Source: Saxidomus purpurata (Eukaryota; Mollusca; Bivalvia; Venerida; Veneridae). Taken from it: DNA of 64,000 nt. Under the pieces are notes generated by a model. That model searched no databases and had not been told where the DNA came from. It worked only from the letters and a program-made list of their open reading frames with translations. The stretch is from contig JAFMSR010000002.1 of the NCBI GenBank assembly GCA_022818135.1, forward strand, positions 27,182,598-27,246,597. The letters run 5' to 3'. Made by a program: the position numbers and the translations under genes. Positions 38,401 through 47,332 of this stretch are shown piece after piece. Each line of letters opens with the position of its first letter. Within the stretch, counting starts at the first letter, position 1.

Positions 38401-40492
38401 CGGGCTTCTGGTGATCAGCAAAGGCAGACCCACCCGTCTTCATTGCAGTATTTCACATCACAGACCTCAGGTAATCAGCAGGGAAATACCCTGACCACAG
38501 GGCAAGAGTTCCGGTCTCAAATGCAACCAAGAGAGTCACAAGCGCCCAGGAATCGAGTAAATCAGTTCCAACCACAACATAATCAAACCCAGTGTGGACC
38601 TCAATGGCAGCAGATGCATCAAGAAATGAACCATAGTTTGCCAAAACAGGCACCATCGCAATTTCAGTCTTTACCCAAAAACTACCCAAGAGAACAGCAG
38701 TGTCACAATCCATACTCTAGTAGTTTTTCGACTTCTCTGAATCAAGCACCTCAAAGGAATGTTTTGTCATCAAGGAATGTTGGCACAATGCCGATGTTCA
38801 ATCCACTGACTGCACAGTACATGGACCAGAATATTTATCAAGAGAAACAACAAGTGAACAGGAGTAATTACACGGGTATTCCATTTGCTGCTTCAAAATC
38901 TCATGGCATACCAGTTATTGTTCCAAACGATGCCCAGGCTTCTCGGCATTCACCAGGTCAGAATGGAAATGTAACTACACAGGTTACACAGTTTACTTTG
39001 ATGATGGAGGAGATAGAAATGCCAGGTGTTCAAGAACCAGTGAGACCAGGTTGCAGTACACAGTTAAGACATCCTGCCACAAGACAAGAAAGTGATCCAT
39101 CAAGTGTAGCTGTCTCCAGGCAAACGTCTAATCAAGTTGAGACTTCTGTTAATGCAGCAGCAATTGAAGAAAAGAAAAGACAAGCCATAAAGCAGTTGTT
39201 GGACTTGGAGAATATCCATACTGGCGACAGTAAGTAATGTCTTTTAAAGGGATATTCCCTACAACTGATGTCGAACTAAATAACCTCCAAACCATAAATA
39301 ATGAATCTTTGAAAGTATTATAACTTTACCTAAAAGTTTCAGCTATATATTCCAGTCATTATTGAAAAATCAGCGGTTTAAGATATGCTGCAGTACCGTA
39401 AACCATTCAATAATCTATGTGGAGTTGTTGTTGTACAATTAATGGGTGGATGCGCTTTATTACAGAAGGCCTCTATGTTGGTTATTTGTGATAAAAAGAG
39501 GCTTTTATGATATATATTGTTGTTCAAAATTGTATTTATTTATCATTTTACGTTCATTAAACACGATTTGTTTATGCTTCGATAATATAAGCTGCTAGAT
39601 GTAGGGAATGCCCCTTTAAACTTTTATTATCATTTAGTTCAATGTATTTCTTTTTAGGAGTAAGTGTTGTCATATTTACCTTTAATACATATGGTTACAC
39701 TTGGCAGAAAGTACTAGTACAAATGTATATTGATTACCAGTACGGTTTAGAATTGTTACTGGTAAACAGTCACTCAAGCTTTTATTAAAGTAACCCAACT
39801 GTGAGTTCTTTTATAAATTCATACATAATGAATTTATCTAGTGTGCATTTGTAAGTTTGACGCATATTCATTGTTTTTACAGTTGGTCTGGACATGATGT
39901 TGTTAGGAAGAAAATATTATCACAGAGGATTAGCCACAGTGAATCAAGGTATATATTTTTAATGTTACTTTTGTTAAATATGTTTTAATAAATAAATTGG
40001 ACCTAGTGGGTGGGTGTATGAATAGTTTGATCAGTTAAATACTAATTACTGATTGATGTATTTCAGATGTACTTCGCTTATGTCGGGAACGGTCGAACGC
40101 TGCTAGTAACCAATCACAAGTACCACAATCTCAGCGAGATGGAAGACGTATGACATTTGAAGGTTTGTTCACTGAACTACTCTTAAGTTACTGAAAGACT
40201 AAGATTACCTTTGCAAGAAACTAAGCAAGACTGCTCAATTTCCCCCAGGTTATAAAAAGAAGCTGGTTAACTGTTAGCTATATGTTCTGTTTTCTCTACT
40301 TCATACATTGATCTAGATGCAGGCTTGATGCTCATTGAATATAATTAATGCGCTCAGTTCCTGATGAGTTCTTCAAGATTTTACATAACTGGATCAGGCC
40401 ATGGTATGTAAATGTGAAAGCTTTACAATTCTAGAAATTTTGTTTCAGAGAGAGCTAACTACATAGGAAAACTCGGACATCAGCAACAGTAA
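23330..40492 (+). CDS. Large RS-rich nuclear protein with a Ski-like Cys/His domain (8-exon gene model)
   Basis: Coding exons: 23494-23498 (candidate), 29924-33150, 34711-37456, 37650-37764, 37894-39229, 39883-39948, 40067-40162 and 40449-40492. Every junction is GT-AG. Intron phases are 2, 1, 2, 0, 1, 1, 1, and the joined frame stays open for 2544 codons to TAA at 40490. Order of parts: Gln-rich 40-65; RS domain about 100-215; acidic/basic disordered region to 960; 15-residue repeats about 961-1059; KKRK at 1097-1100; disordered to 1880; Cys/His domain 1880-1993; Gln-rich 23-residue repeats 2107-2241; compact C-terminus 2460-2544. The RS domain and KKRK suggest a nuclear role in RNA processing or transcription (inference). 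Only the domain at 1880-1993 hints at a family: it resembles the Smad4-binding fold of Ski/Sno. I recognise no named orthologue. Confidence 0.8.
23499..24870. other. Intron 1, first part: nothing recognised
   Basis: AT-rich intronic DNA. The 69-codon frame at 24160-24369 has no supporting features. Confidence 0.45.
24878..25863. mobile_element. 986-bp inverted-repeat element with 7-bp target duplication
   Basis: The left end, CAAGGTCTTTCAAATAGTAT followed by GGTCGGGAAACG, is mirrored at the right end by CGTTTCCGGACC, ATACTATTTGAAAGACCTTG, giving a terminal inverted repeat of about 32 bp with one mismatch. The heptamer AAGTAAT flanks both ends directly (24871-24877 and 25864-25870). The interior has no transposase, only chance frames, so this is a non-autonomous DNA transposon. 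It is inserted in intron 1 of the main gene. The interior contains an E-box-like CACGTGAC and a GCCATTTTGG motif near 24940-24975. Confidence 0.8.
25871..27885. other. Intron 1, middle part: nothing firm
   Basis: AT-rich. TTTTTTTTCAG at 27408-27418 is a good acceptor and is followed by an open frame to 27604, but no convincing donor and no coding character follow. At 26262-26300 the phrase GACCCTACTTTTTGAAGTTG followed by GGTAGGTAGG resembles the CCCTAAAAAAATAGGGTATG block at 44824, so a diverged dispersed repeat may lie here. Confidence 0.4.
27886..28040. repeat. (ATTC)n tetranucleotide microsatellite
   Basis: Perfect TTCA/ATTC repeats run from 27886 to about 27998 (28 units), then imperfect units with CACT variants reach about 28040, followed by (AT)n. 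All three frames stay open, which yields artificial FIHS-type ORFs. The length suggests the locus is polymorphic. Confidence 0.97.
28041..29630. other. Intron 1, last part: nothing recognised
   Basis: Contains a diverged copy of a short dispersed repeat at 28585-28660 (CAGTCTGATCATGATCTTCA, CTGTTCGCTATTTAAGCAGG). No exon candidate with suitable splice sites and phase. Confidence 0.45.
29631..29812. repeat. Tandem duplication, period 92 bp
   Basis: AGATTTGCA, AGAGTTATGTTTAGTACAGA, AATAGAAAACTTCTGTTTAA and ATATCATAGAATTATG occur twice, at 29631-29722 and 29723-29812, nearly identical. The duplication is recent and ends about 110 bp before the splice acceptor of exon 2. Confidence 0.85.
29924..33150 (+). 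CDS. Exon 2 (residues 2-1078): RS domain, disordered region, 15-residue repeats
   Basis: The acceptor GTTGAATTGCAG ends at 29923 and the donor CAG/GTATGT starts at 33151. The 3227-nt exon is open throughout. Residues about 40-65 are rich in Gln, Tyr and His. Residues about 100-215 form an RS domain with RSRSPHRK, SRSPRHHSSKSPRR and SRSRKRSRERDKRHRSKS, a target for SR kinases in known RS proteins. Residues 215-960 are rich in Lys, Glu, Asn and Ser with no predicted fold. At 32800-33094 a 45-bp unit encodes seven copies, one shortened, of D-V-x-Q-N-x-R-E-R-K-R-S-G-V-G (about residues 961-1059). Repeats with alternating acidic and RKRS blocks suggest a phosphorylatable linker (inference). Confidence 0.88.
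33440..33560. mobile_element. 121-bp foldback element in intron 2
   Basis: CTCAGTACATCTAAAAACGC followed by AACACTT at the left is mirrored at the right by GACTTGTTGCG, TTTTTAAATGTACTGAG, giving inverted ends of about 27 bp with few mismatches. Short AT-rich interior. MITE-like. Confidence 0.65.
33617..34570 (+). repeat. AGCTCGAC-type dispersed repeat, copy 2 (intron 2)
   Basis: Starts AGCTCGACTTTTCAAAGAAA and ends AAAAAGTCGAGCGGGCTGTC plus GACAGCTCTTGTTA, with inverted GCTCGACTTTT at the edges. The interior has the same CGTACCACCCCA, AACTCTGTCAAGG and GACTTAGAAA units as the array at 19255-20830. It makes up most of intron 2. Confidence 0.78.
34711..37456 (+). CDS. Exon 3 (residues 1078-1993): nuclear signal, disordered region, Ski-like domain
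   Basis: The acceptor TTCTTTATTACAG ends at 34710 and the donor GTAAGC starts at 37457. Residues 1097-1100 (KKRK) are a classical nuclear localisation signal. Residues 1110-1870 are Lys/Glu/Ser-rich and disordered, with acidic blocks near the end (for example NEEEDDIELM). Residues 1880-1993 are different: hydrophobic, with C1892, C1911, a P-K-R-L-Y turn, then C1929-L-R-C1932-Q-T-C1935-S-M-F-F-T-P and H1947-H1948. This order (P-x-x-L-Y, C-I/L-x-C-x-x-C, M-F-x-P-x-x-F-x-V-H) is that of the Ski/Sno Smad4-binding zinc domain. The later C-H-W-G-F-D signature of Ski proteins is not visible, so the call is tentative. Confidence 0.87.
37650..37764 (+). CDS. Exon 4 (residues 1993-2031)
   Basis: The acceptor ATATTTCAG ends at 37649 and the donor GTAACT starts at 37765. 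Its first base completes an Asn codon with the AA left by exon 3 (phase 2). It ends in phase 0. It encodes 38 full codons, beginning KRYGASPVQPPR and ending LPDVQLVLQK, a Pro/Thr linker followed by a short amphipathic segment. It extends the Ski-like domain's C-terminal flank. Confidence 0.85.
37894..39229 (+). CDS. Exon 5 (residues 2032-2477): Gln-rich 23-residue repeats
   Basis: The acceptor TTACTTTTTCAG ends at 37893 and the donor GTAAGT starts at 39230. At 38119-38463 a 69-bp unit is repeated five times, plus a shortened sixth to about 38523. Each unit encodes 23 residues of the form M/V-N-Q-T-S-S-x-Q-Q-R-Q-T-x-Q-N-x-x-x-Q-x-x-x-Q (residues 2107-2241). The Gln/Asn content resembles transcriptional activation or low-complexity condensation regions (inference). 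The last 30 residues turn charged (EEKKRQAIKQLLDLENIH), probably a short helix leading into the C-terminal exons. Confidence 0.87.
39246..39617 (+). mobile_element. Small inverted-repeat element (MITE-like), copy 2, in intron 5
   Basis: Opens AAAGGGATATTCCCTAC and closes GTAGGGAATGCCCCTTT, 16 bp inside the intron after the exon 5 donor. It is a reverse-oriented relative of 1622-1972, sharing TGTCGAACTAAATAACCTCC, TACAATTAATGGG and ACGTTCATT blocks. Copies on both sides of the gene show an active past in this lineage. Confidence 0.75.
39883..39948 (+). CDS. Exon 6 (residues 2477-2499)
   Basis: The acceptor TTGTTTTTACAG ends at 39882 and the donor GTATAT starts at 39949. Phase 1 on both sides. 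It encodes GLDMMLLGRKYYHRGLATVNQ, a short, hydrophobic and basic segment unlike the disordered bulk of the protein. This suggests a small conserved C-terminal module. Confidence 0.8.
40067..40162 (+). CDS. Exon 7 (residues 2499-2531)
   Basis: The acceptor TGTATTTCAG ends at 40066 and the donor GTTTGT starts at 40163. Phase 1 on both sides. It encodes VLRLCRERSNAASNQSQVPQ and QRDGRRMTFE after the split Asp codon. The frame fits both neighbours exactly. Confidence 0.78.
40449..40492 (+). CDS. Exon 8 (residues 2531-2544) and stop
   Basis: The acceptor AATTTTGTTTCAG ends at 40448. It completes a Glu codon and encodes RANYIGKLGHQQQ, then TAA at 40490-40492. It is the terminal coding exon, and a long AT-rich 3' untranslated region follows. 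Confidence 0.78.
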
Positions 40493-42085
40493 GAGATGAT
40501 TATAATTTAACATGGAACGGAAGGACATACAGTTACTTGTGTTGTTCAGAGTAGACATCTTTTCACCTGGACAGAGCCATGTAACAGGAATAACATATAT
40601 GTAGATGATAAATGATCAACAAGTACATGTGTCTTGGTTGTATATATTTCTGAAGGAGTCAAGAAACAGTCACGCTTGCATTTCCGAAGACTTTGTTCTA
40701 TTTTGATGTTTGAAACACCAGGAAAGAGAAGACGGTGCACAACATTATAATTATGAAACATTTATCGCAAACATTTATTGCAATCATTTATCGGTTTATG
40801 TTAGTTGTTAGTTGGATTAGTGTAGAAATGTATTATACTGCTGTTAAGAATTCTTTTATTTGTGTAGTGTTATAAGTGTAATCTTATTAAATGTTTTAAT
40901 TACTGAAGTTCTGCCATTGTACTTTCTTGCATAAAATATAGTTGGCAACATGATCAGCAGTATGTGTTGTCTTCACTTGTACTAATAGTATAACTTTTAT
41001 GTAATACATCTACAAAAACATCATACACATTATGTATGCAAAAACGTGTATTAATACATGTCAACATTTTATGCACAAACATTACATTTGGCATAAGTGT
41101 ACCTAGTAACTGTTTAATAATTTTACGTTGCAACTGGATATATATTTGTTTTGATCATGTAGCTTTGTTTTAGCTTATGAAAACTTGCATAGAATTTCAT
41201 ATAAGATTGAAACAAAAGATGCATTGAGCGATGAGGCAAGTGCCATACATTATATTACAAGATTCACGGAAGACCTGTTGATAACCTTATGTGGAAAACG
41301 TTTTTATACGAGTATATGTCAAAAGTACCGAGGGGTTTCGGTATCAATACACTATGAAAGTCTTGAGCTTGTTGCATGAGTTCTGCCGAAGAAACATGCA
41401 TTTGTTATTTTATTAACGTACCGTTTGTGTGTCAGGATACGATATTACTAATAGTGGCCGCTGCTTTGTTATTTTATGTACCGTTTGTGTTCAGGAGATA
41501 CTAATACAGCTGGTCTTTGTAAATATGTTAAGTCATTTCACATAAACTGTACCATATTATTTTGTTAACTCTAGTTTATTACACATGTGTTCATTAAATG
41601 ATTATAATGTGCTCAATTATTTTAAACGAGTCTGAAATTCACATCAGGTGCTTTTTCATTAATAGAATATCTTGCCTTTTCTTGCAATTGAAATTAACAG
41701 ATATACGTGTTTTTGTTTTAAAGTTTTACATCAAAATGCAAACCTCGCGATGCAGCTACACTTTGTACTGATTTTGTCATAAATCAACATCTGTATTCTC
41801 AAATTAATGTGAGGTTATTTGTAATATAAAGCGTCAGAAGAAAGTCCGAACTACAAGACAGCTACCGTTACCAGATGTGTTCAAGTTTTACACCGTTTTG
41901 AAACAAAGTATGTTAGAAATGTAAATAAATGTATATTTTAGATGTACAAGTTAAAACTTTTATAACAGAATATGTGCTAGATTTTAATTTGGTTGTTACA
42001 TTCCACTCTGCAGAATCTATGTAGCAGTTACCTTTTGTGTTGATGTCTTATATTAATAAAAGCAACATCAAGGACTTTTATGTTG
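40493..42085 (+). other. Probable 3' untranslated region with poly(A) signals
   Basis: No further open frame continues the protein. AATAAA hexamers occur at 41924-41929 and 42055-42060, the latter followed by a TTTTATGTTGTC GU-rich element, the usual arrangement for cleavage near 42075-42085. If correct, the 3' UTR is about 1.6 kb. A shorter form ending after ATTAAA near 40887 is possible. Confidence 0.5.
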
Positions 42086-42945
42086 TCATTCTTACACTGA
42101 AATAACACATGTATGCTATTAGATTCTCCGGAGTGGTTACTTTTAAAGAAAGAGACTGGGTTTTTGGTATAAAAACTATTTTGTCTAGCTGTACCTATAT
42201 ACACTATGAAATTATATGCACCTGGTGCATATTCATAAGTGACCATACAGTAGACGGGTCAAACATGTTCGTTTTAGTCAATAGTGACATTTTGTGCTCT
42301 GATTAAAATTTTGAGATGAAAATGTGTTTGTTGTGTTTTATATCCCTCTTTAATCAACATACAGTCCGCCTTCATACATGTGTATGCATACATACCTTAA
42401 ACATACACATGCATGTAATTATTTAAATGTCACATTAGACTTTGCATTATGTTTTTGACATTGGTTATACAGCAATAATATATACATTTGGTATACAAAA
42501 ACTTCCAACAGCGTTGGCAATATAATACTCTTATTTAATATATTCAAAAATCATGCTACGTCCTGATCACGTTTTACATTATGATGAAACGGATGGAAGA
42601 AAATATTAAGGAAGGTGTGGGGAAATGCTTAAGTCGGTGGCGCGCCTTTCATTCAATTTTAATGGCGCGTAACTAACAATTACAACAAAAGAATATTAAA
42701 CAGTATTCAGTTGTGTTTTCAAAGAATACACCGTATAATTTATGCATTTATAATTTATAACATCTATTTCAGCGCCGGGTGCACCGGAAGTTTACTATCC
42801 ATAATAGTGTAGTGTTTCACCATAGGGTTAAAATCACGAATACGTTTTTATCACAATAATAAGCTGTAATATAAACTAGATAGGTGTTCGGTAGTACTTA
42901 ACAATAATTTCATGACAAAATCTTAGTATAAAAAGGGACATAACT
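42086..42945. other. Intergenic, nothing recognised
   Basis: AT-rich. One GC-richer patch (GGTGGCGCGCC, ATGGCGCG) lies near 42636-42668. No gene evidence. Confidence 0.45.
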
Positions 42946-43290
42946 CTGTAATATATGACCTTGACATACAAACGTTGCGGCATCACTACCCTTTTGTCAT
43001 AAGCAATGTAATTTGAAAGTTTGGTGAAGATATGTTAAGAAATGGCTCAGTTATAGCTAACGTTAAGAATTCGTGACAAAAACTGAGTACAAAAAGGGAC
43101 ATAACTCGGTCACATATGACCTTGACCTACGAAATTTAGCGGCATCACGACGTCACAAGCAATACATTTCAATGTTTGATGAAGATACCTCAAGAAATGG
43201 CAGTGATGGCTAACGTTGAGTTTTTGTGACGGACAGACGGACAAAACGATCCCTATATATCGCCTTTTCTCCGAAAGGGCGACATAAACA
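42946..43290. repeat. Dispersed repeat with two internal units of about 150 bp
   Basis: AAAAAGGGACATAACTC, GACCTTGACCTACG, GCGGCATCAC, TGAAGATA and GGCTAACGTT recur twice. The right end reads GTGACGGACAGACGGACAAA, then CCTTTTCTCCGAAAGGGCGA, a small hairpin-like close. This form of ending is typical of mollusc dispersed repeats as I know them. Confidence 0.6.
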
Positions 43291-44109
43291 TGTGCTTTCT
43301 CATGGCTAATTTAATAACTGCTAAAAGTTTAAAGTCGGCAAAGCATGAAACGTAGCAACATAACTGAATAAAGCTAGGAACCAACATCGTTTTCTATAAA
43401 AAACAAGAAATGTCTTTAAAAAAAAATGAACGGCGTTTAGCCGAGTTACCGCCAAACGCTAACCGGAGACAATGATTGAATCTTCATTAAATTCTAAAAA
43501 ATCTGTAGTAGCGTATGAGTTAACGCATCCATTCATAAAAGTAGTTTGTTTTGGCGTCATTTACGGGGCTGCCAAGATCTCTCAAAACATCGTTCCATGA
43601 GAAGACGTTGACTCGATGGAGACGGTTGAATATGCAGCCTGCATCATTTGTATCAGTGAATAGCTATATGGCCAACGGCTACTCATTCGCACCTTTGAAA
43701 ATCTGTTAACGCATGCGTGGTGATAATCTTGTATCTATATATTTTTTTTAATTTTGAGACGCCCCCGGCATTATTACAGCTGAAGCTAAGGATTGAAGGA
43801 TTGGGACTAGATCATTGGTCCTACACGTGAACTTGAATTTTTAAATTTGAATAACTATTTAGCAAATGAATAATTCCGTGGCCTTAAAATTGATTCACAT
43901 TTCATACATGTAAGTAGATCTACATGTTTAAAGAAACGGGGACAAAGTTACCCAGTATTCAAACGTAAACGTCCTTCCTGCTCTCAAGACGTAGTTTAGA
44001 GATACATGTGTATCTTCAATCTTGAATTAGCAATGACTAGCGTTGGAGACTACGCGGTCCCACCATGACGCCAATTTGTTCAATGAAAGGACACATGTGT
44101 ATATGTATT
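43291..44109. other. Intergenic, nothing recognised
   Basis: No open frame longer than 60 codons and no clear repeat structure. Confidence 0.45.
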
Positions 44110-44330
44110 TTAGAGTTGGTACCGGATAATTCATATGACCAACGCCCTCAGAAAGGGTTAGTTATTTCAGCTTTCGAGGGATAATGCAAAATACAGAACG
44201 CGTCCTGTTCAAGAGAGATTGGCTCTTTAACATGCTTGTTGTACAGCACTGATACATCGAACCTTGGTTTTTGGTCTTTTACCATTAGTTACATTAGCGA
44301 AGGAGCGCTATCCCTGGATTACCTTTCAAC
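44110..44330 (-). mobile_element. Diverged tRNA-SINE copy, reverse orientation, head lost
   Basis: Read on the minus strand it follows the body of the SINE at 11437: AAGACCAAAAACC, GATGTATCAGTGCTGTACA, GGACGCGTTCTGTATTTTGC, then GGCGTTGGTCATATG and CCGGTACCAA. The tRNA head is absent or unrecognisable. Older copy than those at 11437 and 47333. Confidence 0.65.
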
Positions 44331-44362
44331 CGACTGTTTAGCCAACACCTAATGATGTACTA

Positions 44363-44775
44363 GAGGTAACGCTACCAACAACGAATAGCGCCAGCTAGTC
44401 TGTCTAGTGAACACCTGTCCTAGAGGTAACGCTACCAACAACGAATGGCGCCAGCTAGTCTGTCTAGTGAACACCTGTCACCTAGGTAACGCTACCAACA
44501 ACGAATGGCGCAAGCTAGTCTGTCTAGCGAACACCTGTCCTAGAGGTAACGCTACCAACAACGAATGGCGCCAGTCTGTCTAGCGAACACCTGTTTTTGA
44601 AATCTATTTGTTATTACATTATTATTGAATGTCGCCAATCAGTCAAGTGAACACTTAAATCCATAACAATATCAATGAATGGCGCAAATCTGTCTACCGA
44701 ATACCTGTATCTGTTATATACAGGGCATAATACTATCGATGAATGGCGCCAGTCTGTCAAGCAAACACTTGTATT
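44363..44775. repeat. 60-bp satellite, four close copies plus decayed copies
   Basis: The unit GAGGTAACGCTACCAACAAC, GAATGGCGCCAGCTAGTCTG, TCTAGTGAACACCTGTCCTA repeats with a period of exactly 60 from 44363 to about 44594, with few changes. Three further degenerate copies, each keeping GAATG(G/T)CGC, CTGTC and GAACAC/GAATAC, continue to about 44775. No open frame runs through it. Confidence 0.92.
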
Positions 44776-44800
44776 TGTTGTTTTATCAGGCCTAAAAAAA

Positions 44801-46648
44801 TATGTTTGTTTCAGGTTTCATGCCCTAAAAAAATAGGGTATGTAGATGGGGAATTTTTTTTTTCTTTTATTTTTTTTTATTCTAAATCAAACCAAATTCA
44901 ACATAGGTTTTAATGAATTTATGCTTAAAAATATTAACACGCAAAAAATGTTCTGGGGTCGGGGCAAAAAAATTGGGTAGGTCGGGGTTTTCGACCATTC
45001 GTCGAAAGTTTTCGACAGTAAAACATTTCTATCAATTGTTCTTTCTTTAACATGTCGCATTCTACCACCTGTCCTTTCTGTTTAATGTCGTATTCTATCG
45101 AGTGTCTTTCGACGAATTGTCGTGCACCGACCGGTAAACGGACATTATCCCCTTGGCTCATTTTTGCTTAGGAGGACAATATCCCTTTGATGATTTGGCA
45201 AAGGAGGACATAAGCCCCTTCTCCCTAGGACATTATCCCCTTCTTACATATGTGATATGGTACCAATATTCATACATTTAACATCCAAAATAAGTGTTGA
45301 TTTAATGTAAAAACTAAAAAAATACACTTGATTTTAAGAAAATCTGATACAAAAAAAAAACAAGTTAGTGAAAATTAATGATATTGAAAATATATAAAAG
45401 TAAGGATTCACAGTTTTTAGTAACATCAAAAGGAGTTTGGAATAAGTTTTGCTAAAAGTTAGTGCTGATTATGTCTTTAATGAAAAGAATGTGTTAATAA
45501 ATCTGTGATTAATAATAATTTGCTTCAAAGGAAGAACATCAAAGAAGTTTAGAATGACAGTTTTGCTGATATGTAATGTTAACTAATATAATGCTGAAAA
45601 TGGTTTTAAAGCTGTTCGCTCTAAGTTACTGTTGAAAAAAAGTTGGGTTTTTTTTAATTAACATACTTCTACATAAAATATAAAATTAAAGGCTAGAATC
45701 AAAATATAAGCAAAAATCTAGGTAGAAATCGATTGAAAATGTCGGATCTGAGAGCGAGCAGCTTTGAATGAAAAGAATATGTTATTTAATCTTATAATTG
45801 TTTTAAACACAAAGTGCATTAAATTTGACAGCTTTTACTCATTTCCCATATATATTATCTGGGAAAATGAATATTCAATCATTACATTCTGTAATATGGA
45901 ATTCATTATAAGTACTTGTGGTAGTAAAAAACCAACATAAGGGCAAACTGTGTCGTGCTATACTATCAACCAGGGTCCGTATATTACAATATACGTAAAA
46001 TACGGACCCTGTATCAACTGATGCTGTTGTAATTATAATGACAACAGTCAAGTATTCAAAGAACAAACTTGCTATAAGAATGCATATTTAAAAGTAATAA
46101 TGGATGTAGTTGATATATTTTGATATTCTTAAGGATACAAAAGTGGCCTTTGATCCATTATACCATACATTTAATGTGCTAATTATGGCTATCTATAAAT
46201 TAGTCTATCGTAAAATAGTCGTTGACTTTTGCCAACATCTGTTAAGTCTAGTCAATATTCCTGCAAAAAGTAATTAAATTGAAAAACAGTACACAAGCTC
46301 TTTGTATTTAAAATTTGATTGTTAACACCTTTTTAACATAGACATTGTTCGTGCAAAAACTCTCACACATCTTCTACAAATTAAGTGATAATTACATTTA
46401 AAAAGAATAATTTTCAAAAGGCTATTCTCCTAGGATGATTGAGCTAATGTCCTCCTTGGCAAAATCATCAAGGGGATAATGCCCTAGGGAAAAGGGGATA
46501 ATGTCCTCCTCCTCAAATCTAGCAAGGGGCTAATGTCCTCTTTTGCAAAATCATCAATGGGATATTGTCCTCCAAAGCAAAAAAGAGCCAAGGGGATATT
46601 GTCCTGGGGGATAATGTCCTACATTCGCACCGACCTGAAACAAACATA
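44801..46648. mobile_element. Outer inverted-repeat element (345 bp) split by a later insertion
   Basis: TATGTTTGTTTCAGGT at 44801-44816 is the exact reverse complement of ACCTGAAACAAACATA at 46633-46648. Removing the inserted element (45133-46626) and one copy of its 9-bp duplication leaves a compact element of about 345 bp with 16-bp perfect inverted ends. The outer element contains the block CCCTAAAAAAATAGGGTATG and no gene. Confidence 0.65.
45133..46626. mobile_element. Nested 1.49-kb inverted-repeat element with 9-bp target duplication
   Basis: GCACCGACC flanks both sides directly (45124-45132 and 46627-46635). The ends are long inverted arms (about 45133-45245 and 46440-46626) built from sub-repeats of the form GGACATTATCCCCTT and TGATGATTTTGCCAAGGAGG. 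The centre is AT-rich and non-coding, with a hairpin CAGGGTCCGTAT...ATACGGACCCTG at 45971-46011. A 9-bp duplication is consistent with several DNA transposon groups. No transposase is present. Confidence 0.72.
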
Positions 46649-47319
46649 TTTCCGATAATTTCGTATACTGGCCTACTTCTAGACTTACGAAAGTCTGTTG
46701 AATTTGAGAGATGTCTTTTCTTTTGAGGTCTTTTTTTTCTTAAAGAAAATATCTCTATCAAAAATATGTCTCAATCAAAGCTCATCGTTCTCAACCTGGG
46801 TCCTAATATAAGGACCCAGTCTCAACTGACATTGTGATTCTTGGTTACCTTATTCAATGATCATAGAATTAGCATTTTGTTTTTAAAAAATGAGATAATA
46901 GGTTTGCTGTTAGAGTAATTACTCGAGTATATGAAACACTGCTCAATTTAACTATGAAATCAGTTATTCATTCTGCAGTTATTTAAAAGAGTAAATTTCT
47001 TTTATGTTTCAACATTCATTTTTTAAACAAAGTGATAATGGGATTGCTGTAAGAGTAATAACTTGAGCATATTAGCATCCTCATTATAACTTTAAATCAC
47101 AGTTAACTGCAGTTATTTAAAAGTATTTTTCATATCCTGCAATAAAAGTATAATGTAATAATTACATAAAACTGTTCATATAAACAACAGGAAATAAGTA
47201 TATAGATCAATTATCTGTACAAATCAATAGAATTTATGGTCCTACTATTGTACTACATGTCAAGTCTACAGACACAGTGCTGGACCCAGTCAGACAGGAT
47301 TAAAACTGATAAGGGGCAA
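46649..47319. other. Intergenic; small perfect hairpin
   Basis: CTGGGTCCT and AGGACCCAG at about 46796-46819 form a 9-bp stem with a 6-base loop. CTCAACTGA follows it, as a similar ATCAACTGA follows the hairpin at 45971, so the two hairpins look like relatives. No gene seen. Confidence 0.45.
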
Positions 47320-47332
47320 TAAAACGATTAAG

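Noticed and set aside
44363..44775. CRISPR-like array
   Set aside because: The repeats are contiguous without unique spacers, in an animal genome; this is a satellite.
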